Positions 26,908-36,557 of a stretch of DNA of 64,000 nt are shown one piece after another. Every line of letters begins with the position of its first letter. The first letter of the stretch is position 1. The stretch comes from SIG78 sp045533055 (GTDB lineage: Bacteria; Verrucomicrobiota; Lentisphaeria; Victivallales; Victivallaceae), in the NCBI GenBank assembly GCA_045533055.1, contig JAZSHD010000236.1:1-64000 (forward strand), read 5' to 3'. The notes below the pieces were generated by a model. That model saw only the letters and a program-made list of their open reading frames with translations, made no database searches and was not told the DNA's origin. A program made the position numbers and the translations under genes.

Positions 26908-27663
26908 ATGCACCAGCGACAGAAAAAAATCCTTGATATGCTGCAGAACGGCAAACTTTTGATTCCGGAAGCCGCCGAAGCTCTGGGAGTTTCGCAAATG
27001 ACTTTGCGGCGGGATCTGCGGGAGCTGGAAAGCCGGAAACTTTTGCTGCAAGTCAAAAATGGTGCCATCCCCCACCCGGCACGCTACGAACCGGAAAACT
27101 CTTCGGAAGATGAACTCATGCTCCGGAAGTTTGCTCTGGCAAATCTGCTTTACGATACTGTTATGCCGGTGAACAGCCTTTTTATTTCCACGGGCACCAC
27201 CGCACTGGCGTTTGCCAAAGTTATTGCCCGGCGGAACAATTTGCCCGTAACGGTAGTGACCAATTCCCTGCCGGTGGCATCGGCACTTTTCAAGACCAGC
27301 TGCAAAGTTATTCTGCTGGGCGGGGAACTGCGAACCAATTCGCTGGATCTGATCGGCCCGGCGGCAGAGCGTAATTTGCTGGATTACCGGGTGGATTATC
27401 TGGTATCAGGCTGCGATGCGGCATTGTCGGAGTATGGATTTTACACTTCGGATGTAAGTTTGGCACAACTGGAACGCAAGTCCATCCAAATCGCCGAAAA
27501 GAGTGCCATTATAACTGACAGCAGCAAGTTTGCCCTGGGAGCCTTGACCCGTTTTGCCGCATTAAGCGACATAAATTTGCTGGTAACAGATAATCTGCTG
27601 CCGGAAAAAGATTTGCAAAATTTGAAAAAATCCGCCATAGAAGTATTGCAATGCGATTGCTGA
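26908..27663 (+). CDS. DeoR family transcriptional regulator
   Basis: The protein has 251 residues. The ATG follows GGAGGAG. The N-terminal winged helix spans residues 1-55, with LLIPEAAEALGVSQMTLRRDLRELES as its recognition helix region. The C-terminal DeoR sensor domain, of isomerase-like fold, contains STGTTALAFAKVIA near residue 91, VVTNSLPVA near 111, VILLGGELR near 130 and SGCDALSEYG-like sequence near 172. DeoR proteins sense sugar phosphates and usually repress sugar genes. It faces the minus-strand saccharide cluster at 27.9-37.2 kb and may control it, but no direct evidence links them. Confidence 0.92.
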   Translation: MHQRQKKILDMLQNGKLLIPEAAEALGVSQMTLRRDLRELESRKLLLQVKNGAIPHPARYEPENSSEDELMLRKFALANLLYDTVMPVNSLFISTGTTALAFAKVIARRNNLPVTVVTNSLPVASALFKTSCKVILLGGELRTNSLDLIGPAAERNLLDYRVDYLVSGCDAALSEYGFYTSDVSLAQLERKSIQIAEKSAIITDSSKFALGALTRFAALSDINLLVTDNLLPEKDLQNLKKSAIEVLQCDC

Positions 27664-27686
27664 AACAGTGAAAAATCAAAGTGCAA

Positions 27687-27889
27687 GGCTTTGTTCCCGA
27701 TAAAGGTTGCTTTGGAAGTCTTGGAAAACCAACACCCTTTTCCCTTGTCCGCCGTAGCCTTGGCGAAGGTGGAAAACCTTTTACCGGCATTTATCTATTT
27801 GCGTTGCAAATAGATAAATGCCCTTTAAGTTTTGAAAAAGACTGATTCAATATCTTTTCTGTTTATCAGCCGATATGGGAAACAGATAG
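27687..27889. repeat. second hairpin-rich non-coding element
   Basis: This begins GGCTTTGTTCCCGAT, close to the end repeat of the 7.5 kb element. It contains a perfect 17-bp stem with a GTT loop at 27786-27822, just as the other element has a 17-bp stem with an AAA loop. The stretch TTGTCCGCCGTAGCCTTGG is similar to the complement of part of the first element. The right end, ATATGGGAAACAGA, looks like a decayed inverted repeat and touches the stop codon of the next minus-strand gene, as the first element does. It is shorter, about 200 bp. Confidence 0.5.
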
Positions 27890-29776
27890 TTATTTTATTG
27901 CCAGATCCAATGTCAGCGTGTTGCCGTTGAAGGGGATTTTTACGAGCTTATATATGCCGGTACGGTTGACCGCGGTGCCGGAATTTTCTGCAGCTTTGCC
28001 ATTGCTTTGGCAAGTTAAAGTTTTGCCTTGCATAACAGCTGTAAAGCCGCTTCCATGCAATGCTAGTTCCGGTGTGTTCATGCCGTCAGACTCCAGTACC
28101 GGTACGATCATTGCCGGATCTTTGGCTTCGCCGGCAACACTCATTTTCAAAACGAGTCTGCCCGGTCGGGTGATATCGGCTTGATAAGTTACGACCGTAT
28201 CACCCATATCGTAAACAACTTCCCACACTCCGGGAGCAACTTCATGGTATCGGGCAACATTTTCATCCCATGCAGCAAGGCGGCAGATATTGCCTTTTTT
28301 ATCCAGCCATTGGGGAGCAACCGATGCCGGGTATTCATTGGGCTTGAATTCAGGATTGATCTGATAGCCCAGATTTTTTTCCGCAAAGGGCAAGCTGGGC
28401 AGCAATCCCCACGGTTGACCTTTCAGCAATATTCTGCCCAAGCCGTTGGCATCGTGTTTAAGATTGGGTTTAAGATCAAACTCCAGATAGTTGCCGCTAT
28501 AGTTGCAGAAGAGTTTGTAAAAGTTTTTGGTCAAACCAAAGCCGAAACCGCCGATTTCCGATACTGCGGGTGCTTCGGCAATAGTATCGTCGGCGTAAAG
28601 TGCCGCCAGTGAATAAACCGATCCGGCAAAGAGCGTGTAAACCGAATAATGCCCGTAATAGTCGCAGCCGTGTTTGGTGGCAGGATCAAAAAAGTTTTTC
28701 AAATGGAAAAGTTTGCCGTCGTTACGCAATATGCCCCTTGCCGAACTCTTGGCCGCCAGATGTGCCTGCCGCTTGAAAGCTCCCGCAAGTTTGGGGTCGG
28801 ACTCTTTGAATCGCCGGGCGGCAAGTTCGCACAACGCACTTACGATGCCCTCCTGAAAATAGAACTGGCTCGACCGCCCGCCGAAAGGTACTTCGCCGGT
28901 GGGTGCCATAAAAAGCAGTGTGGCATACATTGCTTCGTCAAGATTTTTTTCCAGAACATCTTTCCACTTGCCGTTGTAGCCATCGAATAGTGCTGCTTCG
29001 TACTGCAAGCGGGTGGTTATATCGTAAGTTATGGGGTCAAGGGGATCACGGTACATGCCGTATTCGTTGAACCGCCCCAGCTGGTATTCCACATATTTAT
29101 CAAAGTATTTATTGCCCCAAATGCCATTGTGCACACTGTTGATATTAGCGGATTGCCGCATACTTTCCCCTGCCGAACTGTAAACCACCCAGTTGTGGAA
29201 GTTGGCAAGATCTTCGGGCTTATTACTTACATACTTATAGGTCTTTTCGGGTTCGACCTGCGATAAAAGATTTTTCCACTTTGCCAGCCGTTCTGCCGGG
29301 GCAATGTTCTTCAGGCAGTTGTACGCCGTGACCAGCTCCCGCATCCAGAAGTTGGGCGAACGGTTGATGGCGTCAGCTTGAGTGAGCGTATAGCAGCAGT
29401 GATCCATGACTTTGTAGAGTTTTTCTTTGAACTCCGTACACCGCCCGAAATAGATCGCCACAGCACAAGTTGAAGCAAAACGGGGCGAAGTTTGCCCATG
29501 TTCATATTTCAAAACCGGGTCGATGACTGCACCATTATCATCCACCCACGGTTCGGCGGTACGGACGATCCTTTCGATTATATCCAAATAAGCGGTGCGA
29601 TTTATGTTGCTTGGCTGCCAATCTGCCGGAGCTGCTTTCTGCAGTATATTCTGCACTATTTGGCAGAGCTTGACTTGAGTTTTTTCCTCTTGACTCATAT
29701 TTTTACACCCGGTTGATGCCGCAATCAGCAATGTAACTGAAAACATGGCAAAGATTTTTGATTTATTTTTCCACAT
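27890..29776 (-). CDS. lipoprotein with (alpha/alpha)-barrel glycosidase/lyase-like fold
   Basis: The protein has 628 residues. A lipoprotein signal is clear (VTLLIAASTGC with the lipid cysteine near residue 24), so it is anchored in the membrane. The region 60-400 is rich in helices with aromatic residues, for example SPNFWMRELVTAYN, NFHNWVVYSSAGE and PFGGRSSQFYFQEG, suggesting a toroid fold as in GH154/DUF2264 or heparinase-like proteins. The last 200 residues appear to be beta-sandwich. It is the last gene of the minus-strand cluster, after a sugar isomerase-like gene. I do not recognise a specific family with confidence; an uronic-acid-type glycosidase or lyase is one possibility. Confidence 0.5.
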   Translation of the reverse strand: MWKNKSKIFAMFSVTLLIAASTGCKNMSQEEKTQVKLCQIVQNILQKAAPADWQPSNINRTAYLDIIERIVRTAEPWVDDNGAVIDPVLKYEHGQTSPRFASTCAVAIYFGRCTEFKEKLYKVMDHCCYTLTQADAINRSPNFWMRELVTAYNCLKNIAPAERLAKWKNLLSQVEPEKTYKYVSNKPEDLANFHNWVVYSSAGESMRQSANINSVHNGIWGNKYFDKYVEYQLGRFNEYGMYRDPLDPITYDITTRLQYEAALFDGYNGKWKDVLEKNLDEAMYATLLFMAPTGEVPFGGRSSQFYFQEGIVSALCELAARRFKESDPKLAGAFKRQAHLAAKSSARGILRNDGKLFHLKNFFDPATKHGCDYYGHYSVYTLFAGSVYSLAALYADDTIAEAPAVSEIGGFGFGLTKNFYKLFCNYSGNYLEFDLKPNLKHDANGLGRILLKGQPWGLLPSLPFAEKNLGYQINPEFKPNEYPASVAPQWLDKKGNICRLAAWDENVARYHEVAPGVWEVVYDMGDTVVTYQADITRPGRLVLKMSVAGEAKDPAMIVPVLESDGMNTPELALHGSGFTAVMQGKTLTCQSNGKAAENSGTAVNRTGIYKLVKIPFNGNTLTLDLAIK

Positions 29777-29795
29777 AACAACAGTCCGATATGAT

Positions 29796-30617
29796 TTATT
29801 TACAGCAGAACTCCTGCCAGGAGTCCAGCATCACCTCAAGTTCCGGCAGATTTTTCCGCCAGAATTTTTCGTGTTCCAGCGTTACCGGCACCGTTACATT
29901 GTTTTCGCTCAACAATGTAAAAAGTTCATCCATAGGCACAAGACCTTCGCCGATGAGGTCGAATTCGCAATATTTCACCCCATCTTTGTAAGCGTAATGG
30001 CTGTCTTTGAAGTGTACGGCAACGATGTTGCCGGCGATTTTCTTATATGTATCAACAAAATCTTCTCCGGCGATCTGGCGGGTGTGATGAGCATCCCAGA
30101 TAATGGGCAGAGTTTCGCCGGAATATTCCTGCAATGCCAGACAGTGATCGCTGGTAGAGCATATATCGTGAGTTTCCAGTGCCAGACGGGCATTGAACTT
30201 CTGGCTCCGGAACCACTTCAGATTTTCCACGGCAGTTTTTATGCGGTCAGCGGTAAACTCTTCGCCGTAATTGCCGCCGCCGAAAATCCTTATATATGGT
30301 ATATCAAAGTCATCGGCAGTGCGGGCGATCGCCGTCAATGCTTCCCGCTGACCGGGTTTGTCAGATGTTACCCCAAATGAACTGTCCAGCACCTGACAGC
30401 GACCGGCTGCTGAAAGTTCACGCATCACCGGTTCGTTTTCAGGGTAATAGAGCGTTTCCTGGGCGTTTACAGTATTATTCAGAGTACGGATCTCAAAATA
30501 TTTTATTCCGTACCTGTCCGCCAGCTCCACAGCCTGCGGCAAATCATATTCCGGGCAGCCCAAAGTGGAGATACCCCAGTTGAGCTTGTTGTAACGGTTG
30601 ACTCTTTCCATAATCAT
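29796..30617 (-). CDS. sugar phosphate isomerase/epimerase-like TIM barrel
   Basis: The protein has about 273 residues. The ATG at 30617 overlaps the stop of the Gfo/Idh/MocA gene as ATGA; another ATG two codons later is equally possible. Family marks are WGISTLGCPEYDL, KYFEIRTL, IPYIRIFGGGNYG near residue 105, RLALETHDI near 147, PIIWDAHHTRQ near 178, VAVHFKDS near 203 and VTLEHEKFW near 250. These provide the acidic and His metal ligands of the xylose-isomerase-like barrel. It is translationally coupled to the oxidoreductase, which supports a joint oxidation-elimination or oxidation-isomerisation step. Confidence 0.82.
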   Translation of the reverse strand: MIMERVNRYNKLNWGISTLGCPEYDLPQAVELADRYGIKYFEIRTLNNTVNAQETLYYPENEPVMRELSAAGRCQVLDSSFGVTSDKPGQREALTAIARTADDFDIPYIRIFGGGNYGEEFTADRIKTAVENLKWFRSQKFNARLALETHDICSTSDHCLALQEYSGETLPIIWDAHHTRQIAGEDFVDTYKKIAGNIVAVHFKDSHYAYKDGVKYCEFDLIGEGLVPMDELFTLLSENNVTVPVTLEHEKFWRKNLPELEVMLDSWQEFCCK

Positions 30618-31645
30618 TTCTCCGCAGCTTTTTTGCGGCAATCGTTCAGTATCCGCATAAGTTCCATGCTCTCATGCAAAGGTACATAGGCGGGTTTGTT
30701 TCCGGCAAAATAGTCGTATATATAGTTGTAATAACTGGGTACATCCCAACTATCCACCGGCAGAGTTTCGGTTATCCAGGGTATGTTGGTTTCTATGGAA
30801 TATGCCCGATCCTGTGCGGCGAGAGTTTTCTGCATTTCCAGCTCCGGCAAAGTGCCCGGCTCGATGTAGTTTATCACCCAGGATTTGGCATTGGCACAAT
30901 ACTTGGCACTGCCCAGCGTACCGAAAACCTCCCATGTATCAGTACGGACGGCGGAACCCAGATTGATTTCCACCGTGCCGCTGACTCCGGAAGAAGATTT
31001 CAAAAGCACACTTACCAGATCCTCGGCATCGCCGATGCCCACAGTACGCTGCATGACCGCACCCTTGACTTCCACGGTGCCGCCGAATGCAGCAAGGAAC
31101 TGGTCTATATAGTGTGCTCCATAATTATTGAGCATACCGCCGCCGCAATCAACTCTGCTCTGCCAGTCGTTACGCCGGTTGTAAAACTCCAACACCCGCC
31201 GGGAGTGGGTGATAGTACCCAGCTTTTGCCGCACACTTTTCTGGAACATAAGGTATTCGCCCCAGTTCCGGTGGGGCTGGTAGAGCATGAGTTTGCCATT
31301 GGTGCGTTTTACTGCTTCGGCAACTTCTTGAGCGGCGGCGAGAGATTCGCACATGGGTTTTTCCAGAAAAACCATCAAGTTCCGTTCCAACGCCGCAACA
31401 GTTTGGGGTTTGTGGAACAAAGTGGGCGAAGCGATCACCGCCATATCGGCAGAGTTTTCCGCTGCGAGCATTTCGTCAAAATCAGCATAGGTGCGGATCC
31501 CGGGGTATTCGGCGGCGGCCTCGTTGCGGCGTTCTTCCACCGGGTCGGATATTGCCAGCAAGTTGAAGCGGCTGTCTGCTTTTATCTGGGGCAGATGGTA
31601 ACGCCACGCAATGCGTCCCAAGCCGGAAACTACAACATTTATCAT
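30614..31645 (-). CDS. Gfo/Idh/MocA family oxidoreductase
   Basis: The protein has 343 residues. The ATG at 31645 was chosen because GAGGAG lies seven bases before it; an upstream in-frame TTG overlaps that site. VVSGLGRIAWRYHLPQIK is the Rossmann motif, and FLEKPMCESLAAAQEVA near residue 95 carries the EKP catalytic motif. VDCGGGMLNNYGAHYIDQ near 165 contains the conserved G-G-x-L-x-N-x-x-x-H substrate-site pattern of the family. It is coupled to the isomerase-like gene by a 4-bp overlap and follows the 1621-aa hydrolase gene by 11 bp. The likely role is oxidation of a released sugar or glycoside in the cytoplasm. Confidence 0.88.
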   Translation of the reverse strand: MINVVVSGLGRIAWRYHLPQIKADSRFNLLAISDPVEERRNEAAAEYPGIRTYADFDEMLAAENSADMAVIASPTLFHKPQTVAALERNLMVFLEKPMCESLAAAQEVAEAVKRTNGKLMLYQPHRNWGEYLMFQKSVRQKLGTITHSRRVLEFYNRRNDWQSRVDCGGGMLNNYGAHYIDQFLAAFGGTVEVKGAVMQRTVGIGDAEDLVSVLLKSSSGVSGTVEINLGSAVRTDTWEVFGTLGSAKYCANAKSWVINYIEPGTLPELEMQKTLAAQDRAYSIETNIPWITETLPVDSWDVPSYYNYIYDYFAGNKPAYVPLHESMELMRILNDCRKKAAEK

Positions 31646-31656
31646 AAATAAACTCC

Positions 31657-34600
31657 TCAATCAACCAGTTTGAACTGGAACTGGTTGCCGGTAAAATAGG
31701 ATTTACCGGGTACCAGCGTGTAATTATCGCTTTTGCCCTGCTCCAAACGGTTACGCATCAAGTTAAAAGGCACAAGTTTACCCTTTTCGGGCTTGCCGCC
31801 CAACACGCTCCACGGTACCGTTATCAGGCAAGTCCATGCTCCATCCCGGAGCGTGTATTTGGTCTTGACATCGCTGCCGGGGTGGATGATGTTTTTATCG
31901 CCGGCTTTCCGCAGCAAAGTCATATCTTCAGCATAGCGGCAGTCGGTGGTGTCGATGATCATGTGATAGAGCATCCCCGGATCGTTGGTCTTTCCGGCAA
32001 AGAACTCCACGCTGTCGCAGAACCACGGCTTGTTGATCTTGCTGCCCTCGGTATTGGGCTTGCGGCCGGGGACTTCTTCGGCAGTGTAATGAAAATAGAG
32101 GTTTTTATCGTCCCAGCCCGCATGGACTTGGGTCTTCAAAGGTGCCATAGTCAATTTGGTGGCGTGCAAATTACCCAAAGACTGCAAATTTTTGACCGTG
32201 GGTTTGCCGGTGATCTTTTTGAATTCGATCACGGCGGTCTGGAGTTTGCCCAGCTGTATGGGCTGGGCGGCGGCAGCTCCGGCGGGGAGTTCATCTGCAA
32301 CCGCCAGCACTTCCAGCTCCAGCGAACGGTTGGGGCAAATATCTTCCATATACAGCGTCAACGCCATTTTGCCGTTCCAGTCGTTGGGGGCACCCAAGGC
32401 TTGCATATCCAGCCACAACTCTTTAGTTTCGGCGGTTTTGTTTATCACCAGATCATCCAGCATATAGATATTGTTGCAAACGCCTTTTTTGCCCCAGTGA
32501 TTGGGGCGTTTGGATTTGCGTTTATCGGTCTGCAAGCCCAAACCGGCGGCGGTTCGGTGAGTGTACCCATTGCCGGAAGCAAAGTCCAATATCAAACCGG
32601 CAAAGACCGTGTGGCGGCTGGCACGCACCACATGGCTCTGGGGCTTGAGGCCGTAGGTGTTGTAGTAAATAAAACCGTTTTTGAGCCGCACTTTCACATA
32701 GCGTTTGGCGTGAAACTCCAGCATGGCACCGGTGCGGTTGAAGTGGTTTTCGATATTCCGCAAAGTAGTGATATGCAATGCAAGTTTACTGCTGTCAACT
32801 CTGGCTTCCGAAGCACCGGTGCTGGAAAGGGTGCCTTGAGCATAAACTTTTATGTTATTGACGGTTTTATCGACTTTTTCGATTTTCTGTTTATCCTTGA
32901 GGTCGATCAATATGGGCAGGAATTTCGTGGGCTTGCCCAGCTTGGGGAGCTTGATATTTTTGCTCAATTTGCCCGCTTTGACCGTATAAACTCCGGGGCG
33001 GATGGTGTCGGGCAAATCCAGCGAGAAACTGCCGTTGCGGGCAAGCACCAGATTGCCTTCGTTGTAAATGGTTACCGGCACATTGGCGGGTGCAACCTTT
33101 ACAACCAAAGTGCGTTTTTTGCGAACTACGCTCAAACTCTTGACCTTGACTTCATCTGCCGGAGCAACGGCAAGTTCGATATTGCTGACACCTTTGCCAA
33201 CTTTGACTACCGCCCAACGCATGTTGTTTTCGATCCTCAAATCAGCCTTGACCGGTTGACCGTTGACCTTGACTTCTTTGATGGCTTGATTTTCTTCCAG
33301 CAGCAGACCGATTTCGGCAGAAGTGTATTCGCTTTTTACGGTAAATTTGCCGTTATCTCCATCAAGTTCGATGCCCGGCTGACCGGCAAGGTAGTAGTGC
33401 GACGGCTCATTTTCGATACTCAAAACTGCCGCCGGCACCTGGCTGAACATAAGCACTTGAGCTTCGTTGACTTTGAGCGGCACTTTCACGCTGATGCGTT
33501 CCGCATACTTTTGCTTGCCAAGATAATGCGGCACCACCGCCCGGTCGGTTATCCAGCCGGTTTGGGCGTAGGCTTTTGCCAGCTGGGGTTCGCCGAACAT
33601 ACCTTTATATTTTTTGCCGTTTTTGATGGTGTATCGCCAAATGTAAATGGGTTTGGCGGGGTCTTTGATATTCAAAGGTTTGGTCAATGCGGAAATTTCC
33701 CGGACTTCCGGCTTGGTGATGTGGGGATTGACGAAGATCCAGCCGTTGTTGAGCTGCTGAAGGGTCATACATTCCACATTTTCTTTGGCATCCATCCGCC
33801 AGTCGGGCTTAACATCGGCATCGGTGATCTGGGCTTGCCGGATCTCGTATCTGGCTCCGATAAAGGGTATATCCGCAGCGGAGAGCGAACGGCTGTTGTA
33901 TGAAGCCACCACCCCGATACCTGCCATGTAGTTGTGGAAAGCTCCATCCACCCCCGGCAGCCAGTAGATATATACCGAGTGGTGCAGCGGGTCTTTGTAG
34001 GCAAACATCTTGAACTTCCACATCAATATCGCCCCCCGCCGCCATTCGTTGGTCAGCGTGCCGCCGAAACTTTCCAGATAACCGATGTCCCCCAGCGGGT
34101 TTTCGCTGTGGTTGAAGAAGATTATCCGGTTGGGGTCACGCTTCTGTATGGCATTACGCACTGCCAGATAAAAATCGGTCTGCCCCATGGGGTCGTCGAT
34201 CTGCATGGTGTCCCAATCTTTGGCGAAAGCTCCCGACTTGCCGCCATCCAGATACCATGCATCCTGATTGTAGGCGTTGACGAATTTTTCGATCTGATCC
34301 ACCGCCTCGTCCCGGGAATCTTTGAATTTCCAAAACCGCAAATAGTTGACATTCACTCCGGGGAACCAGGAAGCCGGCGACCCGTTGCGGAGCGTTTTTA
34401 CAAACCATTCCGGGTGATTTTTTACCGGGGTGCTCCAGGGGAATGCACTCCAGAACCAGGTGTAATAAGCCAATTTCAGATTGGGTGCGATTTTTTGCAA
34501 TCTGGCAACTTTCTCCCGCAGTTCATCGGCGGTGCTGCGGTTGCCGAACCAGCCGTAAACGGCATCGCCTTCGGAAATGACATCGCCCCAGATGCCGTTG

Positions 34601-36522
34601 GAGTCGTACATCGCTGGATCAATAAGATACCCCCGGGGGGAGAAGGCTCTGTTCATATTTTCCGCATAACGCATACTGCTGCCGTGGTAAGCGCCGTTCC
34701 AGCCGGTGGACATGGTGCAGCGGAGATCCCGCAGCCATGCCGGACGCTTGACTTGCGAGCGGTAAGCGGCGGCTTCGGGCGTAGAAATATATTCGTCGTA
34801 GGCTTTGAGCATACCGCCATCGGTAATGGAAAAACGGTTTTCAAAGCTGTGTACTTTCCGGTCAAGGGGCACAATGGCTGCCGAAGTTATACGCCAGCCG
34901 TTGGCACGGAAGACCTGGAGATTTTCCTCTTCGGTGCCCACATCCATATAGGTAAAGCGGTCGTTGAACTTGAACCGGGTGTGCCAGATGACCTGACGGG
35001 TCACGGCATTTTCAAAGCCGATGGTGGGTATATTGGTAAAGCTGCGATCCATCTGCACTTCATTAGCAGGCAGGCGGAACATGCCGATCGCCACAGCGGT
35101 ACCGGGCATTTCGTAAAAGCCCTGACTGCGGAACTTCTGCTCCAGAATAACATCGGTTGCCAGCCGCAGGAATTTGCGTTCTTTCATGCCTTTATCAATA
35201 ACTTCGACCTTTTCAAACAAGGCATTTTTTACTACATAGTATGTACGCCGCAGTTCCAGCTGGGGCAATGCATCGTTGGTTACAGTCACCACCAGTTTGC
35301 CGTCAGGAGTTTGGATGCTTTTTACTTTATCCCGATTGCCGTCAACAACTGTATCCTTTGCCCGGGTCTGCAAGGTGTAAATGGGGGTCATACGCTGAAC
35401 GATGAGCTTGTTTTTGTAGTATAGACCATTGACCACGCCGTTGGATTTAGCAACAAAAAGTTTGTAATCGCCCTGCTGGAAGATGGCGTAATTTCTGCTG
35501 TTGCGTTCCGGCATGGGTACGCCGTTATCGTAATTGAGTTCGGCGGCTTTTACGATCTCTGCTTCGGTGGGGGTGTGGCCGAAAAATTCCACTTCCGAAA
35601 ATTCCACCGGAAAGTCCGACCGGGGCCGGGTGGCTTTAAGCCGGATAAATCTGCCTACAATGGGTTTGTCCTTGCTTTTGAAAGTATATTCCACCAGTCT
35701 GGCTTTGGTGCCGCTATCTTCGTTGCGCAAGATCCCTGCCGGAACAAAGTCCTTGTCGTCAATGCCCGAAAAGATGGCGATCTCCGCAAAGTTGTGGGAG
35801 GGTGCCGAGTTGGCAGAAACTTTGATTTCGTCAATGGTGAACTTGCCCCCCAGATCGAAAGTGATGAACGGGTCGTCGCTGAACTGCCGGTAATGGATGT
35901 TTTTCTTTTTGTTGCCGTCGGTCAGGGTGGTGCCGTTTTCGCCGCTGGTGGGTTTGGCGCCGTTGTGGACATATTTCATAACTTTAAGCTGCCGGGTGCC
36001 GCTGGTTTTGGGCAGGAGTTTGAAGTCGGCAAACTCCATAAATTTGCCCTTGGCTGACATATTTGCATAGGGCGTGATACGCATAGAGTGTGTTTCGTTG
36101 AAAGTTACGGTATTGCCCCGTTGAGCGGTAAAACTGTCTTTATCCAGCGGGATCACCACTTTTGACCACTTTTGGCCTTTGCCGGAAGCAAACTTGCCGT
36201 GAACTCTGCCGGTTTGGCTTTCCAGAAAAATCGTCATGCCTTTGCCGGAAATATTGTGCCGCACATAAAACTCAATGGCAGAGTATTTGCCGAAATCCAC
36301 CGGCGGAGTGAATTTACCCACTGCCCCCTGATATTTACCCGCAGCCGTCGCTTCGATGTGGACAGCATTTTTGCCGCCGGGACCTTTTACGGCACTGACT
36401 TCGGGTGCCGAAACCGCTTTAGCCTGATACCCCGACCACTCAATAACAGGGGCAAAAGGTTTATCAACAGCACCCAGGGTCAATGCTGTAAAACTCAAAA
36501 TGATATATGCAAGAAATCTCAT
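31657..36522 (-). CDS. 1621-aa secreted multidomain glycoside hydrolase, GH36-like centre
   Basis: A signal peptide covers residues 1-18. Residues about 20-165 look like a galactose-binding module. Residues about 180-320 resemble an F5/8-type domain (FITFDLGGKFTIDEIKV). The centre, about 350-1000, has a beta-sandwich followed by a barrel with LAYYTWFWSAFPWSTP near residue 675, DAWYLDGGKSGAF near 758 and IIFFNHSENPLGDIGYLE near 800, recalling GH36/GH31-type alpha-glycosidases. Further beta domains follow. Residues about 1430-1621 form a CBM9-like domain (VHAGWDDKNLYFHYTAEE, WFCDSVEFFAG). It is the main extracellular enzyme of the minus-strand cluster. Catalytic residues and substrate are not certain. 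Confidence 0.6.
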   Translation of the reverse strand: MRFLAYIILSFTALTLGAVDKPFAPVIEWSGYQAKAVSAPEVSAVKGPGGKNAVHIEATAAGKYQGAVGKFTPPVDFGKYSAIEFYVRHNISGKGMTIFLESQTGRVHGKFASGKGQKWSKVVIPLDKDSFTAQRGNTVTFNETHSMRITPYANMSAKGKFMEFADFKLLPKTSGTRQLKVMKYVHNGAKPTSGENGTTLTDGNKKKNIHYRQFSDDPFITFDLGGKFTIDEIKVSANSAPSHNFAEIAIFSGIDDKDFVPAGILRNEDSGTKARLVEYTFKSKDKPIVGRFIRLKATRPRSDFPVEFSEVEFFGHTPTEAEIVKAAELNYDNGVPMPERNSRNYAIFQQGDYKLFVAKSNGVVNGLYYKNKLIVQRMTPIYTLQTRAKDTVVDGNRDKVKSIQTPDGKLVVTVTNDALPQLELRRTYYVVKNALFEKVEVIDKGMKERKFLRLATDVILEQKFRSQGFYEMPGTAVAIGMFRLPANEVQMDRSFTNIPTIGFENAVTRQVIWHTRFKFNDRFTYMDVGTEEENLQVFRANGWRITSAAIVPLDRKVHSFENRFSITDGGMLKAYDEYISTPEAAAYRSQVKRPAWLRDLRCTMSTGWNGAYHGSSMRYAENMNRAFSPRGYLIDPAMYDSNGIWGDVISEGDAVYGWFGNRSTADELREKVARLQKIAPNLKLAYYTWFWSAFPWSTPVKNHPEWFVKTLRNGSPASWFPGVNVNYLRFWKFKDSRDEAVDQIEKFVNAYNQDAWYLDGGKSGAFAKDWDTMQIDDPMGQTDFYLAVRNAIQKRDPNRIIFFNHSENPLGDIGYLESFGGTLTNEWRRGAILMWKFKMFAYKDPLHHSVYIYWLPGVDGAFHNYMAGIGVVASYNSRSLSAADIPFIGARYEIRQAQITDADVKPDWRMDAKENVECMTLQQLNNGWIFVNPHITKPEVREISALTKPLNIKDPAKPIYIWRYTIKNGKKYKGMFGEPQLAKAYAQTGWITDRAVVPHYLGKQKYAERISVKVPLKVNEAQVLMFSQVPAAVLSIENEPSHYYLAGQPGIELDGDNGKFTVKSEYTSAEIGLLLEENQAIKEVKVNGQPVKADLRIENNMRWAVVKVGKGVSNIELAVAPADEVKVKSLSVVRKKRTLVVKVAPANVPVTIYNEGNLVLARNGSFSLDLPDTIRPGVYTVKAGKLSKNIKLPKLGKPTKFLPILIDLKDKQKIEKVDKTVNNIKVYAQGTLSSTGASEARVDSSKLALHITTLRNIENHFNRTGAMLEFHAKRYVKVRLKNGFIYYNTYGLKPQSHVVRASRHTVFAGLILDFASGNGYTHRTAAGLGLQTDKRKSKRPNHWGKKGVCNNIYMLDDLVINKTAETKELWLDMQALGAPNDWNGKMALTLYMEDICPNRSLELEVLAVADELPAGAAAAQPIQLGKLQTAVIEFKKITGKPTVKNLQSLGNLHATKLTMAPLKTQVHAGWDDKNLYFHYTAEEVPGRKPNTEGSKINKPWFCDSVEFFAGKTNDPGMLYHMIIDTTDCRYAEDMTLLRKAGDKNIIHPGSDVKTKYTLRDGAWTCLITVPWSVLGGKPEKGKLVPFNLMRNRLEQGKSDNYTLVPGKSYFTGNQFQFKLVD

Positions 36523-36557
36523 AATTCACACTCTTGATTCTTTGCAAAATTTATTCT

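Noticed and set aside
31645..31664. Alternative TTG starts for several genes, for example the Gfo/Idh/MocA gene at 31660, the AraC genes at 37390 and 44055 and the prepilin-like gene at 6618
   Set aside because: In each case a ribosome site or a promoter element lies at or after the TTG, so the next ATG is the better start.
31882..33903. 673-aa open frame on the plus strand, and a 496-aa one at 33934-35424
   Set aside because: Both are antisense shadows of the 1621-aa hydrolase gene, with the same Phe/Gly/His-rich composition and no ribosome site.
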